DNA of 64,000 bases from Comamonadaceae bacterium (GTDB lineage Bacteria; Pseudomonadota; Gammaproteobacteria; Burkholderiales; Burkholderiaceae_C), in contig CANFXC010000003.1 of NCBI GenBank assembly GCA_947450765.1, forward strand, positions 1 to 64,000, read 5' to 3'. The notes beneath the pieces were generated by a model. That model saw only the letters and a list, made by a program, of their open reading frames with translations, ran no database searches and was not told the origin of the DNA. Both the position numbers and the translations under genes were made by a program. This document shows, piece after piece, positions 27,792 to 39,883 of this stretch. The stretch's first letter is position 1. Every line of letters starts with the position of its first letter.

Positions 27792-27920
27792 ATGCCTCGG
27801 ATGCTGCAAAAAACACTGCTTTGGGCGCTGTTCATCGCCATACCACTGGTGGTGTTTGTCTTGTACACACGGCCCAACATGATGGTCATGCTGGCAGACC
27901 AGCTTTGGGCCTGCTTTTAA
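27792..27920 (+). CDS. Small single-span membrane protein, 42 residues
   Basis: An ATG reading frame of 42 codons fits exactly between the MFS gene (stop one base upstream) and the methyltransferase gene (GTG begins at the next base after its TAA). The product begins MPRMLQKTLLWALFIAIPLV, has one hydrophobic span at about 8-25, then TRPNMMVMLADQLWACF at the C-terminus. Tight packing on both sides and coding-like codon use argue that it is real. I recall similar unnamed short proteins in Comamonadaceae but cannot check. Function is unknown. Confidence 0.7.
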   Translation: MPRMLQKTLLWALFIAIPLVVFVLYTRPNMMVMLADQLWACF

Positions 27921-28523
27921 GTGCCGCTGACAACCACTCCGCTAGGCCACGGCGACGAAGCCGCTTCGGCTTGGGTGCGGCGCTGGAGTCATCTGCTGCC
28001 TGAAGGCGGCAGCGTGCTCGATGTCGCCTGTGGCCGCGGTCGCCATGCACGCTACTTGCATCAACTGCATCAACGCGGTCTGCGAGTCGTGGCGGTTGAC
28101 CGTTCTGCAGAAGCCATCGCCGCGATCGGTCTGCCGGCAGAACGCTGCGAAACCTGCGTCGCCGACATCGAAAACGGCCCCTGGCCTTTTGCCGGTCGGC
28201 AGTTTGACGCGGTCGTCGTCACCAACTACCTGTGGCGGCCTTTGCTGCCGACGCTGCTGGCCAGTCTGGCGCCTGGCGGCGTGTTGATTTACGAGACCTT
28301 TGCAGCAGGCAATGAAACGGTGGGCAAACCTTCTCGGCCTGATTTCTTGCTCAAGCCAGGGGAACTGCTGCAAGTTTGCCAAACGCTGCGCACCGTCGCG
28401 TTTGAAGATGGTTTTGAAGACCGCCCCAGCCCGCGTTTTGTCCAGCGCATCGTCGCCGTGCGTGAGTTGCCGGAAGACAGCGCCACACCTGTCAACCCGC
28501 CAGCACGCTTGCCGCTCTGTTAA
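27921..28523 (+). CDS. Class I SAM-dependent methyltransferase
   Basis: A 200-residue Rossmann-fold methyltransferase. The SAM-binding motif I is VLDVACGRGRHARYL at about 34-48, motif II is VVAVDRSAEAI, and motif IV is FDAVVVTNYLWRPLL. It resembles TehB/YcgJ-type small-molecule methyltransferases; the substrate is unknown. Translation starts at a GTG abutting the stop of the small membrane-protein gene, indicating coupled translation. The 144 bases downstream to dapA contain no recognised terminator. Confidence 0.85.
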   Translation: MPLTTTPLGHGDEAASAWVRRWSHLLPEGGSVLDVACGRGRHARYLHQLHQRGLRVVAVDRSAEAIAAIGLPAERCETCVADIENGPWPFAGRQFDAVVVTNYLWRPLLPTLLASLAPGGVLIYETFAAGNETVGKPSRPDFLLKPGELLQVCQTLRTVAFEDGFEDRPSPRFVQRIVAVRELPEDSATPVNPPARLPLC

Positions 28524-28667
28524 ACCCTTTGCAGAACCGCCCACCGAGCCAGCCCGAGCTCTGCGGTCTGAGTAGAATGCCCTATTGGCTTTAAACGACA
28601 GTCTTTAAACGCCTGTTATTGCACCCCTTTTCGCCTGCATGCCCCATTGGCCTAGGTTACCCAAAAC

Positions 28668-29561
28668 ATGAAACAAATCACTGGCAGTATTGTTGCGTTG
28701 GTTACCCCGTTGCACGAAGACGGCAGCGTCGACTACCCCACCTTGCGCAAGCTGGTCGACTGGCACATCAACGAAGGCACGGACTGCATCGGCGTGGTCG
28801 GCACCACCGGCGAATCGCCCACGGTCAACGTTGAAGAGCACTGCGAAATCATCCGTGTCGCGGTCGAGCAAGCGCTCAGCCATGGCAGCAAAGCCGTGCC
28901 CATCATGGCCGGTTGCGGCGCCAACTCCACGGCCGAAGCCATTGAGTTGACCAAGTTCGCCAAAAAAGTAGGCGCTGACTGCCAGTTGCAGGTCGTGCCC
29001 TACTACAACAAACCTACGCAGGAAGGCCAGTACCTGCACTTCAAAGCGATTGCCGAAGCGGTCGATCTGCCCATGGTGTTGTACAACGTTCCAGGCCGCA
29101 GCGTGGCCGACATGCTGCACCCGACGGTCATGCGGCTGACGCAAGTGCCCGGCATTGTCGGCATCAAAGAAGCTACCGGCAACTTAGAGCGCGCGCAATG
29201 GCTGATCAAGGAAACTCCGGCTGATTTCGCGGTGTATTCAGGTGACGACGCGACCGCTGTGGCCCTGATGCTGTGCGGTGGTCAAGGCAATGTCAGCGTG
29301 ACAGCCAATATTGCACCGCGCCTGATGCACGATCTGTGCATGGCCGCAGTGGCGGGCGACACCCGACGTGCGATGCAAATCCAGCTGCAACTGCTGCCCC
29401 TGCACAAACACCTTTTTGTTGAAGCCAACCCGATTCCCGTGAAATGGGCCATGGCCCGCATGAAACTCTGCGGCCCAACACTGCGCCTGCCCATGACGCC
29501 GCTGGAAGCATCCAACGAAGCCACAGTCGAAAACGCATTGCGCGTTTGCGGCTTGATCTGA
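28668..29561 (+). CDS. dapA: 4-hydroxy-tetrahydrodipicolinate synthase
   Basis: A 297-residue TIM-barrel aldolase of the lysine/diaminopimelate pathway, condensing pyruvate with aspartate semialdehyde in the cytoplasm. The Schiff-base lysine is Lys167 (GIKEATG). The catalytic Tyr is Tyr139 (LYNVPGRS), and the Thr motif is GTTGES at about 45-50. The length is typical. bamC follows after 27 bases, the same dapA-bamC (nlpB) order as in E. coli, which links the meso-DAP precursor and outer-membrane assembly genes in one transcript. Confidence 0.95.
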   Translation: MKQITGSIVALVTPLHEDGSVDYPTLRKLVDWHINEGTDCIGVVGTTGESPTVNVEEHCEIIRVAVEQALSHGSKAVPIMAGCGANSTAEAIELTKFAKKVGADCQLQVVPYYNKPTQEGQYLHFKAIAEAVDLPMVLYNVPGRSVADMLHPTVMRLTQVPGIVGIKEATGNLERAQWLIKETPADFAVYSGDDATAVALMLCGGQGNVSVTANIAPRLMHDLCMAAVAGDTRRAMQIQLQLLPLHKHLFVEANPIPVKWAMARMKLCGPTLRLPMTPLEASNEATVENALRVCGLI

Positions 29562-29588
29562 TCTGAAGAACCTGAATTGAAGACTCAC

Positions 29589-30731
29589 ATGACTATTTCT
29601 AAGCACCGCACCTCGCTCAGTCTGGCTGTCGCAGCCTTGTTTGCCGGACTGACAGTCAGTGGCTGCACTTCTCTGAGCAACACCCTCAGTGGTGACAAAG
29701 TAGACTACAAATCCGCGTCTGCAGCAGCTAAAACAGGGCCAGGCCTCGAAGTTCCACCCGACCTCAGCCAGCTCACACGCGACAGCCGCTACGTGGTCCC
29801 TGGCATGGCCGTGTCAGCCAATGCCTACCAAGTCGCTCAGCCCAACACCAGCGCCGCCACACCGACGGCCGCAAGCACCATTGGCGACGTTCGCATTGAG
29901 CGGGCCGGCAACCAACGCTGGTTAGTCGTGAACCGCCCTGCCGACAAGCTCTGGGAACCGGTTCGCGACTTCTGGAAAGAGAGCGGTTTTCAGTTGCCGA
30001 CCGAGCAAGCGGAACTCGGCATCATGGAAACTGATTTCGCCGAAAATCGTGCAAAACTGCCGCAAGATTTCATCCGCAACACCATCGGAAAGGTCCTGGA
30101 CAGTCTTTATTCGACCGGCGAACGTGACAAATTCCGCACCCGCCTAGAGCGCACCGCCAATGGCAGTACCGAAATTTTCATCAGCCACCGCGGTATGGTC
30201 GAAGTTGTCAACAGCACCTCCAGCACTGGCGGCACCGGCTCTACCGTGTGGCAACCACGCCCCGCAGATCCGGAACTCGAAGCTGAATTCCTGCGCCGCC
30301 TGATGGTCAAACTCGGGGTTTCCCAAGAACAATCCAAAGTTCTGGTGGCCAGTGGTGTGACCCGTCAAACCTCCCGCATTGCGTCGGTCAACGGCATTCC
30401 CGTACTGCAAGTCGATGAAGGTTTCGAGCGCGCCTGGCGCCGCGTCGGGCTGGCGCTTGACCGCACCGGCTTCACCGTAGAAGACCGCGACCGTGCCCAA
30501 GGCTTGTATTTCGTGCGCTATGTAGCCCTGAATGCTGACGCCAAAGAACCTGGTTTCTTCAGCAAGCTGTTCAGCAGTTCAAGCACCGGATCCGTTCCGC
30601 TGAAATACCGCATTGCATTGCGCAGCAAAGACGAGTCGACCTCGGTCTCGGTGCTCAACGCTGAAGGTCAACCCGAAACGTCCGTCAATGCCGAACGCAT
30701 CATCAAGGTGCTAGCGGATGATCTGAGGTAA
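29589..30731 (+). CDS. bamC: Outer membrane assembly lipoprotein BamC
   Basis: A 380-residue lipoprotein of the BAM complex, which folds beta-barrel proteins into the outer membrane. The signal peptide ends in the lipobox VSGC; residue +2 is Thr, compatible with outer-membrane sorting. The two helix-grip domains of BamC are suggested by WLVVNRPADKLWEPVRDFW and the later VDEGFERAWRRVGLALDR. I choose ATG 29589; a TTG four codons earlier (29577) is also possible. It sits between dapA and the metallo-hydrolase gene. Confidence 0.9.
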   Translation: MTISKHRTSLSLAVAALFAGLTVSGCTSLSNTLSGDKVDYKSASAAAKTGPGLEVPPDLSQLTRDSRYVVPGMAVSANAYQVAQPNTSAATPTAASTIGDVRIERAGNQRWLVVNRPADKLWEPVRDFWKESGFQLPTEQAELGIMETDFAENRAKLPQDFIRNTIGKVLDSLYSTGERDKFRTRLERTANGSTEIFISHRGMVEVVNSTSSTGGTGSTVWQPRPADPELEAEFLRRLMVKLGVSQEQSKVLVASGVTRQTSRIASVNGIPVLQVDEGFERAWRRVGLALDRTGFTVEDRDRAQGLYFVRYVALNADAKEPGFFSKLFSSSSTGSVPLKYRIALRSKDESTSVSVLNAEGQPETSVNAERIIKVLADDLR

Positions 30732-30751
30732 GCGGCTAACGCGGTTCGGAG

Positions 30752-31540
30752 GTGCTGCGCTTCAAGAATCTAGGCAGCGGCAGCACAGGCAATGCAACGC
30801 TGGTCCACGCCAGCGGCATCCGTTCTGCACGCTTGCTGGTCGACTGCGGCTTGGGGCTCAAACAGCTGGGACTTCGCTTGGCTGAAGCGGCCTCAACAGA
30901 GGCCGCGATGGTGGATGCTATTTTCATCACCCACGAACACAGTGACCATATCGGATGTGCACGCCAGTTCGCTCAACGCCACCGGATCCCGGTCTGGATG
31001 AGCCGCGGCACCTACGAAGCCTTGGGCAGCCCCGACTTTGACGGCTTGCTGCACATCGCCACAGATGGTCAATCGATTGACCTCGGGGAATTGCAAATAA
31101 CACCCTTCACCGTACCGCACGATGCCAGGGAACCCCTGCAACTCACGTGTACCGACGGCAACGCGAAACTGGGCGTGCTAACCGACCTGGGCCACGCCAC
31201 TGAACATGTGCTGAAGCATCTTGCCGGCTGCCACGCCATGCTATTGGAGTGCAACCATGACACCGACCTGCTGGCACAGTCAAGTTACCCCGCTTTTCTG
31301 AAAAAGCGAGTCGGCGGACCCTACGGACATTTGTCGAATGCCGCAGCAGCAGCGATTTCAGAGAAACTCGCACACACAGGCCTGAAGCATGTCGTGGCGG
31401 CCCATTTGAGTGCACAGAACAACAGCCCTAGCCTGGCACTGGAAGCCCTGTTCAGCAGCACTGCACAGCTTTGGGGCGGACCGGAATTATCAGTCGCTCA
31501 TCCGACAGAAGGCAGTCCGTGGATTCAAGTCAGCGCCTGA
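30752..31540 (+). CDS. Metallo-beta-lactamase-fold hydrolase (YycJ/WalJ-like)
   Basis: A 262-residue MBL-fold protein with the zinc motif THEHSDHIG (His61, His63, Asp65, His66), a late LLECNHD and the C-terminal HLSAQNN motif. The N-terminus LGSGSTGNATLV is characteristic of the YycJ/ExoM group, some members of which are nucleases. The start is a GTG with GGAG directly adjacent, a poor spacing, but the family N-terminus begins here. It lies 20 bases after bamC and is probably the last gene of the dapA operon. It ends at a hairpin terminator about 66 bases downstream. Confidence 0.85.
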   Translation: MLRFKNLGSGSTGNATLVHASGIRSARLLVDCGLGLKQLGLRLAEAASTEAAMVDAIFITHEHSDHIGCARQFAQRHRIPVWMSRGTYEALGSPDFDGLLHIATDGQSIDLGELQITPFTVPHDAREPLQLTCTDGNAKLGVLTDLGHATEHVLKHLAGCHAMLLECNHDTDLLAQSSYPAFLKKRVGGPYGHLSNAAAAAISEKLAHTGLKHVVAAHLSAQNNSPSLALEALFSSTAQLWGGPELSVAHPTEGSPWIQVSA

Positions 31541-31605
31541 CGCCATTATTTATCCGTCAATCAAACGGGCTTGATTGAACCGGAGAGATTAGAAAAGTCC
31601 AGACG

Positions 31606-31635
31606 AAAAAAAGCCGCCCGAAAGCGGCTTTTTTT
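31606..31635. terminator. Bidirectional intrinsic terminator
   Basis: A7-GCCGC, a 6-base loop (CCGAAA), then GCGGC-T7. The perfect stem has a T tract on one strand and an A tract on the other, so it can end transcripts from both sides. It lies between the MBL hydrolase gene (plus) and the small lipoprotein gene (minus), which converge on it. Confidence 0.9.
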
Positions 31636-31648
31636 GATCAGCGAAGTA

Positions 31649-31840
31649 TTACTTGGCTGGAGCAGCAGGAGCAGCTGGAGCAGCAGCGTCAGCAGCAGGT
31701 GCAGCGGCTGGAGCAGAAGCGTCAGCAGCTGGTGCTGGAGCGACGACTGGAGCTGGGGCTTCAACTGGGGCTTCTTTTTTACCGCAAGCTGCCAGGGCGA
31801 AAGCTGCAACGATCGCTGCCAAGACGAGTGATTTGTTCAT
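31649..31840 (-). CDS. Small Ala/Pro-rich lipoprotein
   Basis: A 63-residue predicted lipoprotein starting at MNKSLVLAAIVAAFALAAC, where LAAC is the lipobox. The mature part is CGKKEAPVEAPAPVV followed by Ala-Pro-Ala repeats to the end, with no domain. AAGG lies upstream of the ATG; an in-frame upstream ATG (31873) would bury the signal peptide and is not chosen. Such short low-complexity lipoproteins are common in Burkholderiales and their function is unknown. The 187 bases upstream, AT-rich near the gene, presumably hold its promoter. Confidence 0.7.
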   Translation of the reverse strand: MNKSLVLAAIVAAFALAACGKKEAPVEAPAPVVAPAPAADASAPAAAPAADAAAPAAPAAPAK

Positions 31841-32027
31841 TTTTGATACCTTGATAAATATAGAAGAAAACAATTTTCGAAAAAGACTAACCGTAAACAG
31901 TTTAGCCCTAGTTTAGGCAGGAGAATTCGAGCGCTACCAGCCCAATGCGGAAGTATATGCGTATTTACCCCCAACTGTGAAGAGGTTAAACACAACTAAT
32001 TTGAGAAAATTTCCAGTTACTTGGTTT

Positions 32028-33206
32028 TTATACGCATCTCAACCAGCCAGCGTGCTGCCAGTCGAGCAACAAATTCTGAGCGGAGGCACTGGCTTTAAGC
32101 AGTTCAGCAGCAGACAGTTGCCGCTGGTCAGCCAGCCTGCGCATGAGTCGTGCGTCCGCGCCTTTGGCCCGATAACTTTCTCCGTTGATGAAAATGTGCT
32201 GCTCGTCATACATCATGCGAGTGCGCGCATCCAGCACCAAATTGGACGACGCACCAAAAATGGGCGCTTCCGTTGAATCCACATCGGGCTCATCGAACCA
32301 GACAGACGGTTTTGGCTCGGTCAGGTATTCACCCAAGGCACAAGCCAGTGCCAGCGGGTCTTTCAACGCAGATGCCACCGCTTGCCGGGCGAACTCCGTC
32401 AACTCAGCTGGCAATGCTGCTGGGTTGGCAGTCGCCGGCTGCTGCGGGTCGCGGTAGAGCTTCGGCACGGCTACAGCATCTTCGTCGTCAGCGCCAAACT
32501 CGGCCAAGCGCTGCAACAGCGCACCCGCCAGCTCGGTCTGACTGGGCGCTCGAAAGCCAATCGAGTAGGTCATGCAAGCTTCTGACTTGCCATCGGCTGA
32601 GACGGCGGCTTCAGCCACGCCATCGTGGGCATAGCGCGGCGGTAAATACAGCATGTCGCCGGCCTCTAGGACAAATTCTTCGGTGGGCACAAAATTCTGC
32701 AAAACTTTCAGTGGCACGCCTTCTTGCAAGGTGAAATCCGTTTGTTTGCCAATGCGCCAGCGGCGCCGACCGCTGGCCTGCAACAAGAACACGTCGTAGC
32801 TGTCAAAGTGCGGGCCGACTCCGCCGCCCGCGCTGGCGTACGAAATCATCAAATCATCCATCCGGGCGTCGGGCACAAAGCGAAATTGCTGCAGCAGTGC
32901 ATGGGCTTTTGCCTCGTGCATGTCCACGCCCTGCACCAGCAACGACCAACCGGGTTTGTTCAAGGCCGGCAGACTGCGCGGCGCAAACGGCCCAGACTTC
33001 ATGCGCCAACCGGCCGCGCCTTGCACCACCAAGCGGGACTCGACCTCCTCTTGACCCGCAAGCTCAAACAGTTCAGACCGACTCAGGATCGGCTTGAAAC
33101 CAGGCAAGGCCTGGCGCACCAGCAAGGGTTTTTTTTGCCAATGGCGGCGCATGAATTGCTGGGGCGTTAGACCGCCCAGCAGGGCTAATGATTGAGTTAT
33201 ATCCAT
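32028..33206 (-). CDS. roxA: Ribosomal protein L16 arginine hydroxylase (RoxA/YcfD-like)
   Basis: A 392-residue JmjC/cupin-4 2-oxoglutarate- and Fe(II)-dependent oxygenase. The iron triad is His133 and Asp135 (GPHFDSYDVF) with His194 (RYAHDGVAEA). The N-terminal FMRRHWQKKPLLV motif is the family hallmark. E. coli YcfD hydroxylates Arg81 of ribosomal protein uL16, and that role is inferred here. Its ATG lies only 14 bases from the slyD ATG on the opposite strand. Confidence 0.88.
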   Translation of the reverse strand: MDITQSLALLGGLTPQQFMRRHWQKKPLLVRQALPGFKPILSRSELFELAGQEEVESRLVVQGAAGWRMKSGPFAPRSLPALNKPGWSLLVQGVDMHEAKAHALLQQFRFVPDARMDDLMISYASAGGGVGPHFDSYDVFLLQASGRRRWRIGKQTDFTLQEGVPLKVLQNFVPTEEFVLEAGDMLYLPPRYAHDGVAEAAVSADGKSEACMTYSIGFRAPSQTELAGALLQRLAEFGADDEDAVAVPKLYRDPQQPATANPAALPAELTEFARQAVASALKDPLALACALGEYLTEPKPSVWFDEPDVDSTEAPIFGASSNLVLDARTRMMYDEQHIFINGESYRAKGADARLMRRLADQRQLSAAELLKASASAQNLLLDWQHAGWLRCV

Positions 33207-33220
33207 GGGACAATTGTCGG

Positions 33221-33754
33221 ATGAAAATCACCCCACAATGCGTTGTTGCCCTGAGCTGGGTCCTGAAAGACACCTTGGGCGAGGTCCTTGACGAACTCGA
33301 CGAGCCGGTTGAATTCTTGCTCGGAGGCCATGACTTACTGGCCAAAATTGAAGAGAGTTTGCAAGGCCACGAAGCCGGCGACAAGGTCGACCTGCACTTG
33401 GAACCCGAGCAAGCCTTCGGCGACTACAACGAAAATTTTGTTTTTTTGGAGCCGCGCAAGCTGTTCCCGGCCGAGTTGGAAGAAGGCATGACCTTCGACG
33501 GTCAAGCTCTGCCGCAGGGCAGCAACCCCGAGACACCGCCGCACCTCATCTATACCGTCACCGACATCTACCCTGAGCACGTGGTGCTCGATGGCAATCA
33601 TCCTTTGGCAGGCATCGCCATTCGGCTGTCGCTGGTGGTCGAAGCTGTGCGTGAAGCCACCGTCGACGAGATCGGCCAAGGCTCGCTTGGCGCCGGCTTT
33701 TTCAAACTCGAAGCAGACGACTCGCCCCAGCCACGCAGCGACACGCTGCACTGA
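33221..33754 (+). CDS. slyD: FKBP-type peptidyl-prolyl isomerase (SlyD-like)
   Basis: A 177-residue cytoplasmic prolyl isomerase/chaperone. The FKBP strand motif LGGHDLLAKIEESLQGHEAGDK and the IF-domain region (FGDYNENFV, GMTFDGQ) match SlyD. It lacks the long His/Cys-rich metal-binding tail of E. coli SlyD, ending PQPRSDTLH. The start is ATG 33221; an upstream in-frame ATG at 33188 would overlap roxA and has no support. Divergence from roxA with a 14-bp gap implies that each promoter lies inside the other gene. Confidence 0.9.
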   Translation: MKITPQCVVALSWVLKDTLGEVLDELDEPVEFLLGGHDLLAKIEESLQGHEAGDKVDLHLEPEQAFGDYNENFVFLEPRKLFPAELEEGMTFDGQALPQGSNPETPPHLIYTVTDIYPEHVVLDGNHPLAGIAIRLSLVVEAVREATVDEIGQGSLGAGFFKLEADDSPQPRSDTLH

Positions 33755-33788
33755 GAACAAGAGATTCCGTCGCTGCGAGCGAAAAAAC

Positions 33789-33865
33789 CGTCACTGCGAG
33801 CGCAGCGCGGCAGTCCAGAGCCCGAATTCGCAGCCATGGATTGCCGCGCTACGCTCGCAAAGACG
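33789..33865. repeat. 77-bp palindromic interspersed repeat, copy 1
   Basis: The ends are inverted copies (CGTCACTGCGAGCG... to ...CGCTCGCAAAGACG) around a GAATTC centre. The element is repeated at 42914-42990 in the opposite orientation with one mismatch in 77. A 15-bp partial copy of its left end lies at 33767-33781. It sits between slyD and dut and looks like a REP/BIME-type non-coding repeat. Spurious frames through it read HCERSAAVQS. Confidence 0.9.
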
Positions 33866-33885
33866 CTATAGCCAGGTGCGCTGAA

Positions 33886-34332
33886 TCAGCTTTTCCCGGT
33901 GGAGCCGTAGCCGCCTTCACCGCGGTCGCTGGGCGAAAACTCGGTGACCACGTTGAACTCGGCTTGAACCACCGGCACAATCATCAGCTGGGCAATGCGC
34001 TCCATCGGCTCGATGGTGAAAGCCACCTCACTGCGGTTCCAGGCGCTGACCATCAATTGGCCCTGGTAATCGCTGTCGATCAAACCCACCAAATTGCCCA
34101 ACACGATGCCGTGTTTGTGGCCCAAACCGGAGCGCGGCAAGATCAAGGCGGCAAATCCCGGGTCTTCCAAATAAATAGCGATGCCCGTAGGAACGAGCTG
34201 CCAAGCGTTGGGCGCAAGCGTCAAGGGCTCACTCAGGCAGGCGCGCAGGTCGAGGCCGGCGCTACCGGGCGTGGCGTAGGCTGGCAGGTTGTCGGTGAGG
34301 CGCTGATCGATGATTTTGACGTCAATTTTCAT
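33886..34332 (-). CDS. dut: Deoxyuridine 5'-triphosphate nucleotidohydrolase
   Basis: A 148-residue trimeric dUTPase hydrolysing dUTP to dUMP and pyrophosphate, which limits uracil in DNA and feeds dTMP synthesis. All five family motifs are visible: [35 protein letters not shown] and the C-terminal Phe-motif variant [10 protein letters not shown]. The last shows Tyr where many enzymes have Phe. coaBC lies just upstream on the same strand (9-base gap), the usual dfp-dut arrangement. Confidence 0.95.
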   Translation of the reverse strand: MKIDVKIIDQRLTDNLPAYATPGSAGLDLRACLSEPLTLAPNAWQLVPTGIAIYLEDPGFAALILPRSGLGHKHGIVLGNLVGLIDSDYQGQLMVSAWNRSEVAFTIEPMERIAQLMIVPVVQAEFNVVTEFSPSDRGEGGYGSTGKS

Positions 34333-34341
34333 AGTGATTTT

Positions 34342-35598
34342 TTAAAGTTTTTGGAGTCGGGCCGCCAAGGTGACGACCAACTGACGTGACAGATGCAGCT
34401 TGGAGGCACGCGGCAATTCTTGGCTGCCCGCCGCATCGACCAGCAGCAGCGCATTGTCGTCTTGGCCAAAAGTCGCCGGACCGATGTTACCCACCAACAG
34501 CGGCACGCCTTTTTTCACGCGTTTGGCTTGGGCGTGGGCCAGCAAATCATGACTTTCGGCGGCAAAGCCAACGCAAAACAGCGCCCCACTTTGGGCCCGT
34601 GGCGATGCGGCCACCGACGCGAGAATGTCGGCATTTTCTACAAAGGTCAGTTGAGGCGCGTCGCCGCTGCCGTCTTTCTTGATTTTCTGGGTCGCAGCAG
34701 CAGCCGGTCGCCAATCAGCCACTGCTGCCGTGGCAATAAAGACAGTCGCAGCATCGACGCGGGCGCTGACAGCGTCAAACATTTGCTGCGCTGATTGCAC
34801 GTCCACCCGAGTCACGCCGCGCGGCGTTGGCAAGCTCACCGGCCCGGCCACCAGCGTCACTTCGGCGCCCGCTTCACGAGCCGCGCGAGCGACTGCAAAA
34901 CCCATCTTGCCGCTCGACAAATTGGTGATGCCGCGCACCGGGTCAATCGCTTCGTAAGTCGGGCCGGCGGTGATCAGCACTCGCTGGCCAGCCAGCGGCT
35001 TTGGCGCAAAAAAAGCGATCAGGTCATCCAACAACTGGTCTGGCTCCAGCATGCGACCGTCACCGGTTTCGCCGCAGGCCTGAAAACCGCTGCCGACACC
35101 CAGCACCGTCGCGCCATCGGCTTGCAACTGAGCCAGATTGCGCTGCGTCGCCGGGTGCGCATACATCTCACGGTTCATGGCCGGGGCCAGCAACAATGGC
35201 ACGCTGCCGATAGGCCTGGCCAGGCACATCAGGCTGAGCAAATCGTCAGCACGCCCGTGCAGCAGCTTGGCCATGAAATCGGCGCTGCAGGGCGCGATCA
35301 AGATCGCATCGGCCTCACGTGACAAGTTGATGTGCGCCATGTTGTTGGTCTCGCGCTGGTCCCATTGGCTGGTGTAAACGGGCCGACCGCTCAAGGCTTG
35401 CATGGTGACGGGCGTGATGAACTGGGCGGCCGCCTCGGTCATCACCACTTGCACCGTCGCGCCCGCCTTGATCAGCGCGCGACACAGTTCGGCCGCCTTG
35501 TAACAGGCGATGCCACCAGACAGGCCCAGCACGATGTGTTTGCCCGACAAATCGCCCGTGGCGGAACTTTCGGGGCTTTCTATTGCTTGAATACTCAT
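34342..35598 (-). CDS. coaBC: Bifunctional phosphopantothenoylcysteine decarboxylase / synthetase
   Basis: A 418-residue fusion for coenzyme A synthesis. The N-terminal flavoprotein CoaC part shows GLSGGIACYKAAEL and PAMNREMY and decarboxylates 4'-phosphopantothenoylcysteine. The C-terminal CoaB part shows LITAGPTYEAIDPVRGITN, SSGKMG and later KIKK and joins phosphopantothenate to cysteine using CTP. I choose ATG 35598 over a TTG three codons earlier. It is divergent from pyrG, the CTP synthase gene. Confidence 0.95.
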   Translation of the reverse strand: MSIQAIESPESSATGDLSGKHIVLGLSGGIACYKAAELCRALIKAGATVQVVMTEAAAQFITPVTMQALSGRPVYTSQWDQRETNNMAHINLSREADAILIAPCSADFMAKLLHGRADDLLSLMCLARPIGSVPLLLAPAMNREMYAHPATQRNLAQLQADGATVLGVGSGFQACGETGDGRMLEPDQLLDDLIAFFAPKPLAGQRVLITAGPTYEAIDPVRGITNLSSGKMGFAVARAAREAGAEVTLVAGPVSLPTPRGVTRVDVQSAQQMFDAVSARVDAATVFIATAAVADWRPAAAATQKIKKDGSGDAPQLTFVENADILASVAASPRAQSGALFCVGFAAESHDLLAHAQAKRVKKGVPLLVGNIGPATFGQDDNALLLVDAAGSQELPRASKLHLSRQLVVTLAARLQKL

Positions 35599-35615
35599 AA
35601 TGAGCAATGTACTAG

Positions 35616-38194
<2,579 letters not shown>

Positions 38195-38232
38195 TTTTGG
38201 GCTCTGACCCGCTTAATTTAATTTGACTCTGA

Positions 38233-39546
<1,314 letters not shown>

Positions 39547-39574
39547 TTGTCAACCTGCGTGAACGCCTGACATC

Positions 39575-39850
39575 ATGGGAAAACGCCTCCTGCTCACCCT
39601 GCTGGTTGCGCTACTGGTCATCTTCCAGGCGCAACTCTGGCTGGGCCGGGGGAGCCTTCCCAACGTTCGGGCCATGCAGCACAGGCTCGAAGATCAGCTC
39701 AACAAAAACCAGCTCGCGCAGGTTCGAAACGAGCGGCTGGGCGCCGAAGTGGGCGACCTGAAGGAAGGGCTAGAGATCGTCGAAGAAAAAGCCCGCATGG
39801 AACTGGGCATGGTCAAGCCCAACGAAATTTTTGTTCAGATCGCTAAATAA
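39575..39850 (+). CDS. ftsB: Cell division protein FtsB
   Basis: A 91-residue bitopic septum protein. One N-terminal membrane helix (about 4-22) is followed by a coiled coil (about 29-70: QHRLEDQLNKNQLAQVRNER), then the conserved ARMELGMVKPNEIF. It joins FtsL and FtsQ in the divisome and helps to activate FtsWI. The eno-ftsB adjacency is a widespread proteobacterial arrangement, which strengthens the call. Confidence 0.93.
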   Translation: MGKRLLLTLLVALLVIFQAQLWLGRGSLPNVRAMQHRLEDQLNKNQLAQVRNERLGAEVGDLKEGLEIVEEKARMELGMVKPNEIFVQIAK

Positions 39851-39883
39851 GGCGGACGCACAGGACGGCGAGTACAAGCCTTC

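Noticed and set aside
33789-33865. Short reading frames through the 77-bp repeat (HCERSAAVQS-like products)
   Set aside because: Their sequence is produced by the repeat in any context and no start signals are present; they are translation artefacts of a non-coding repeat.
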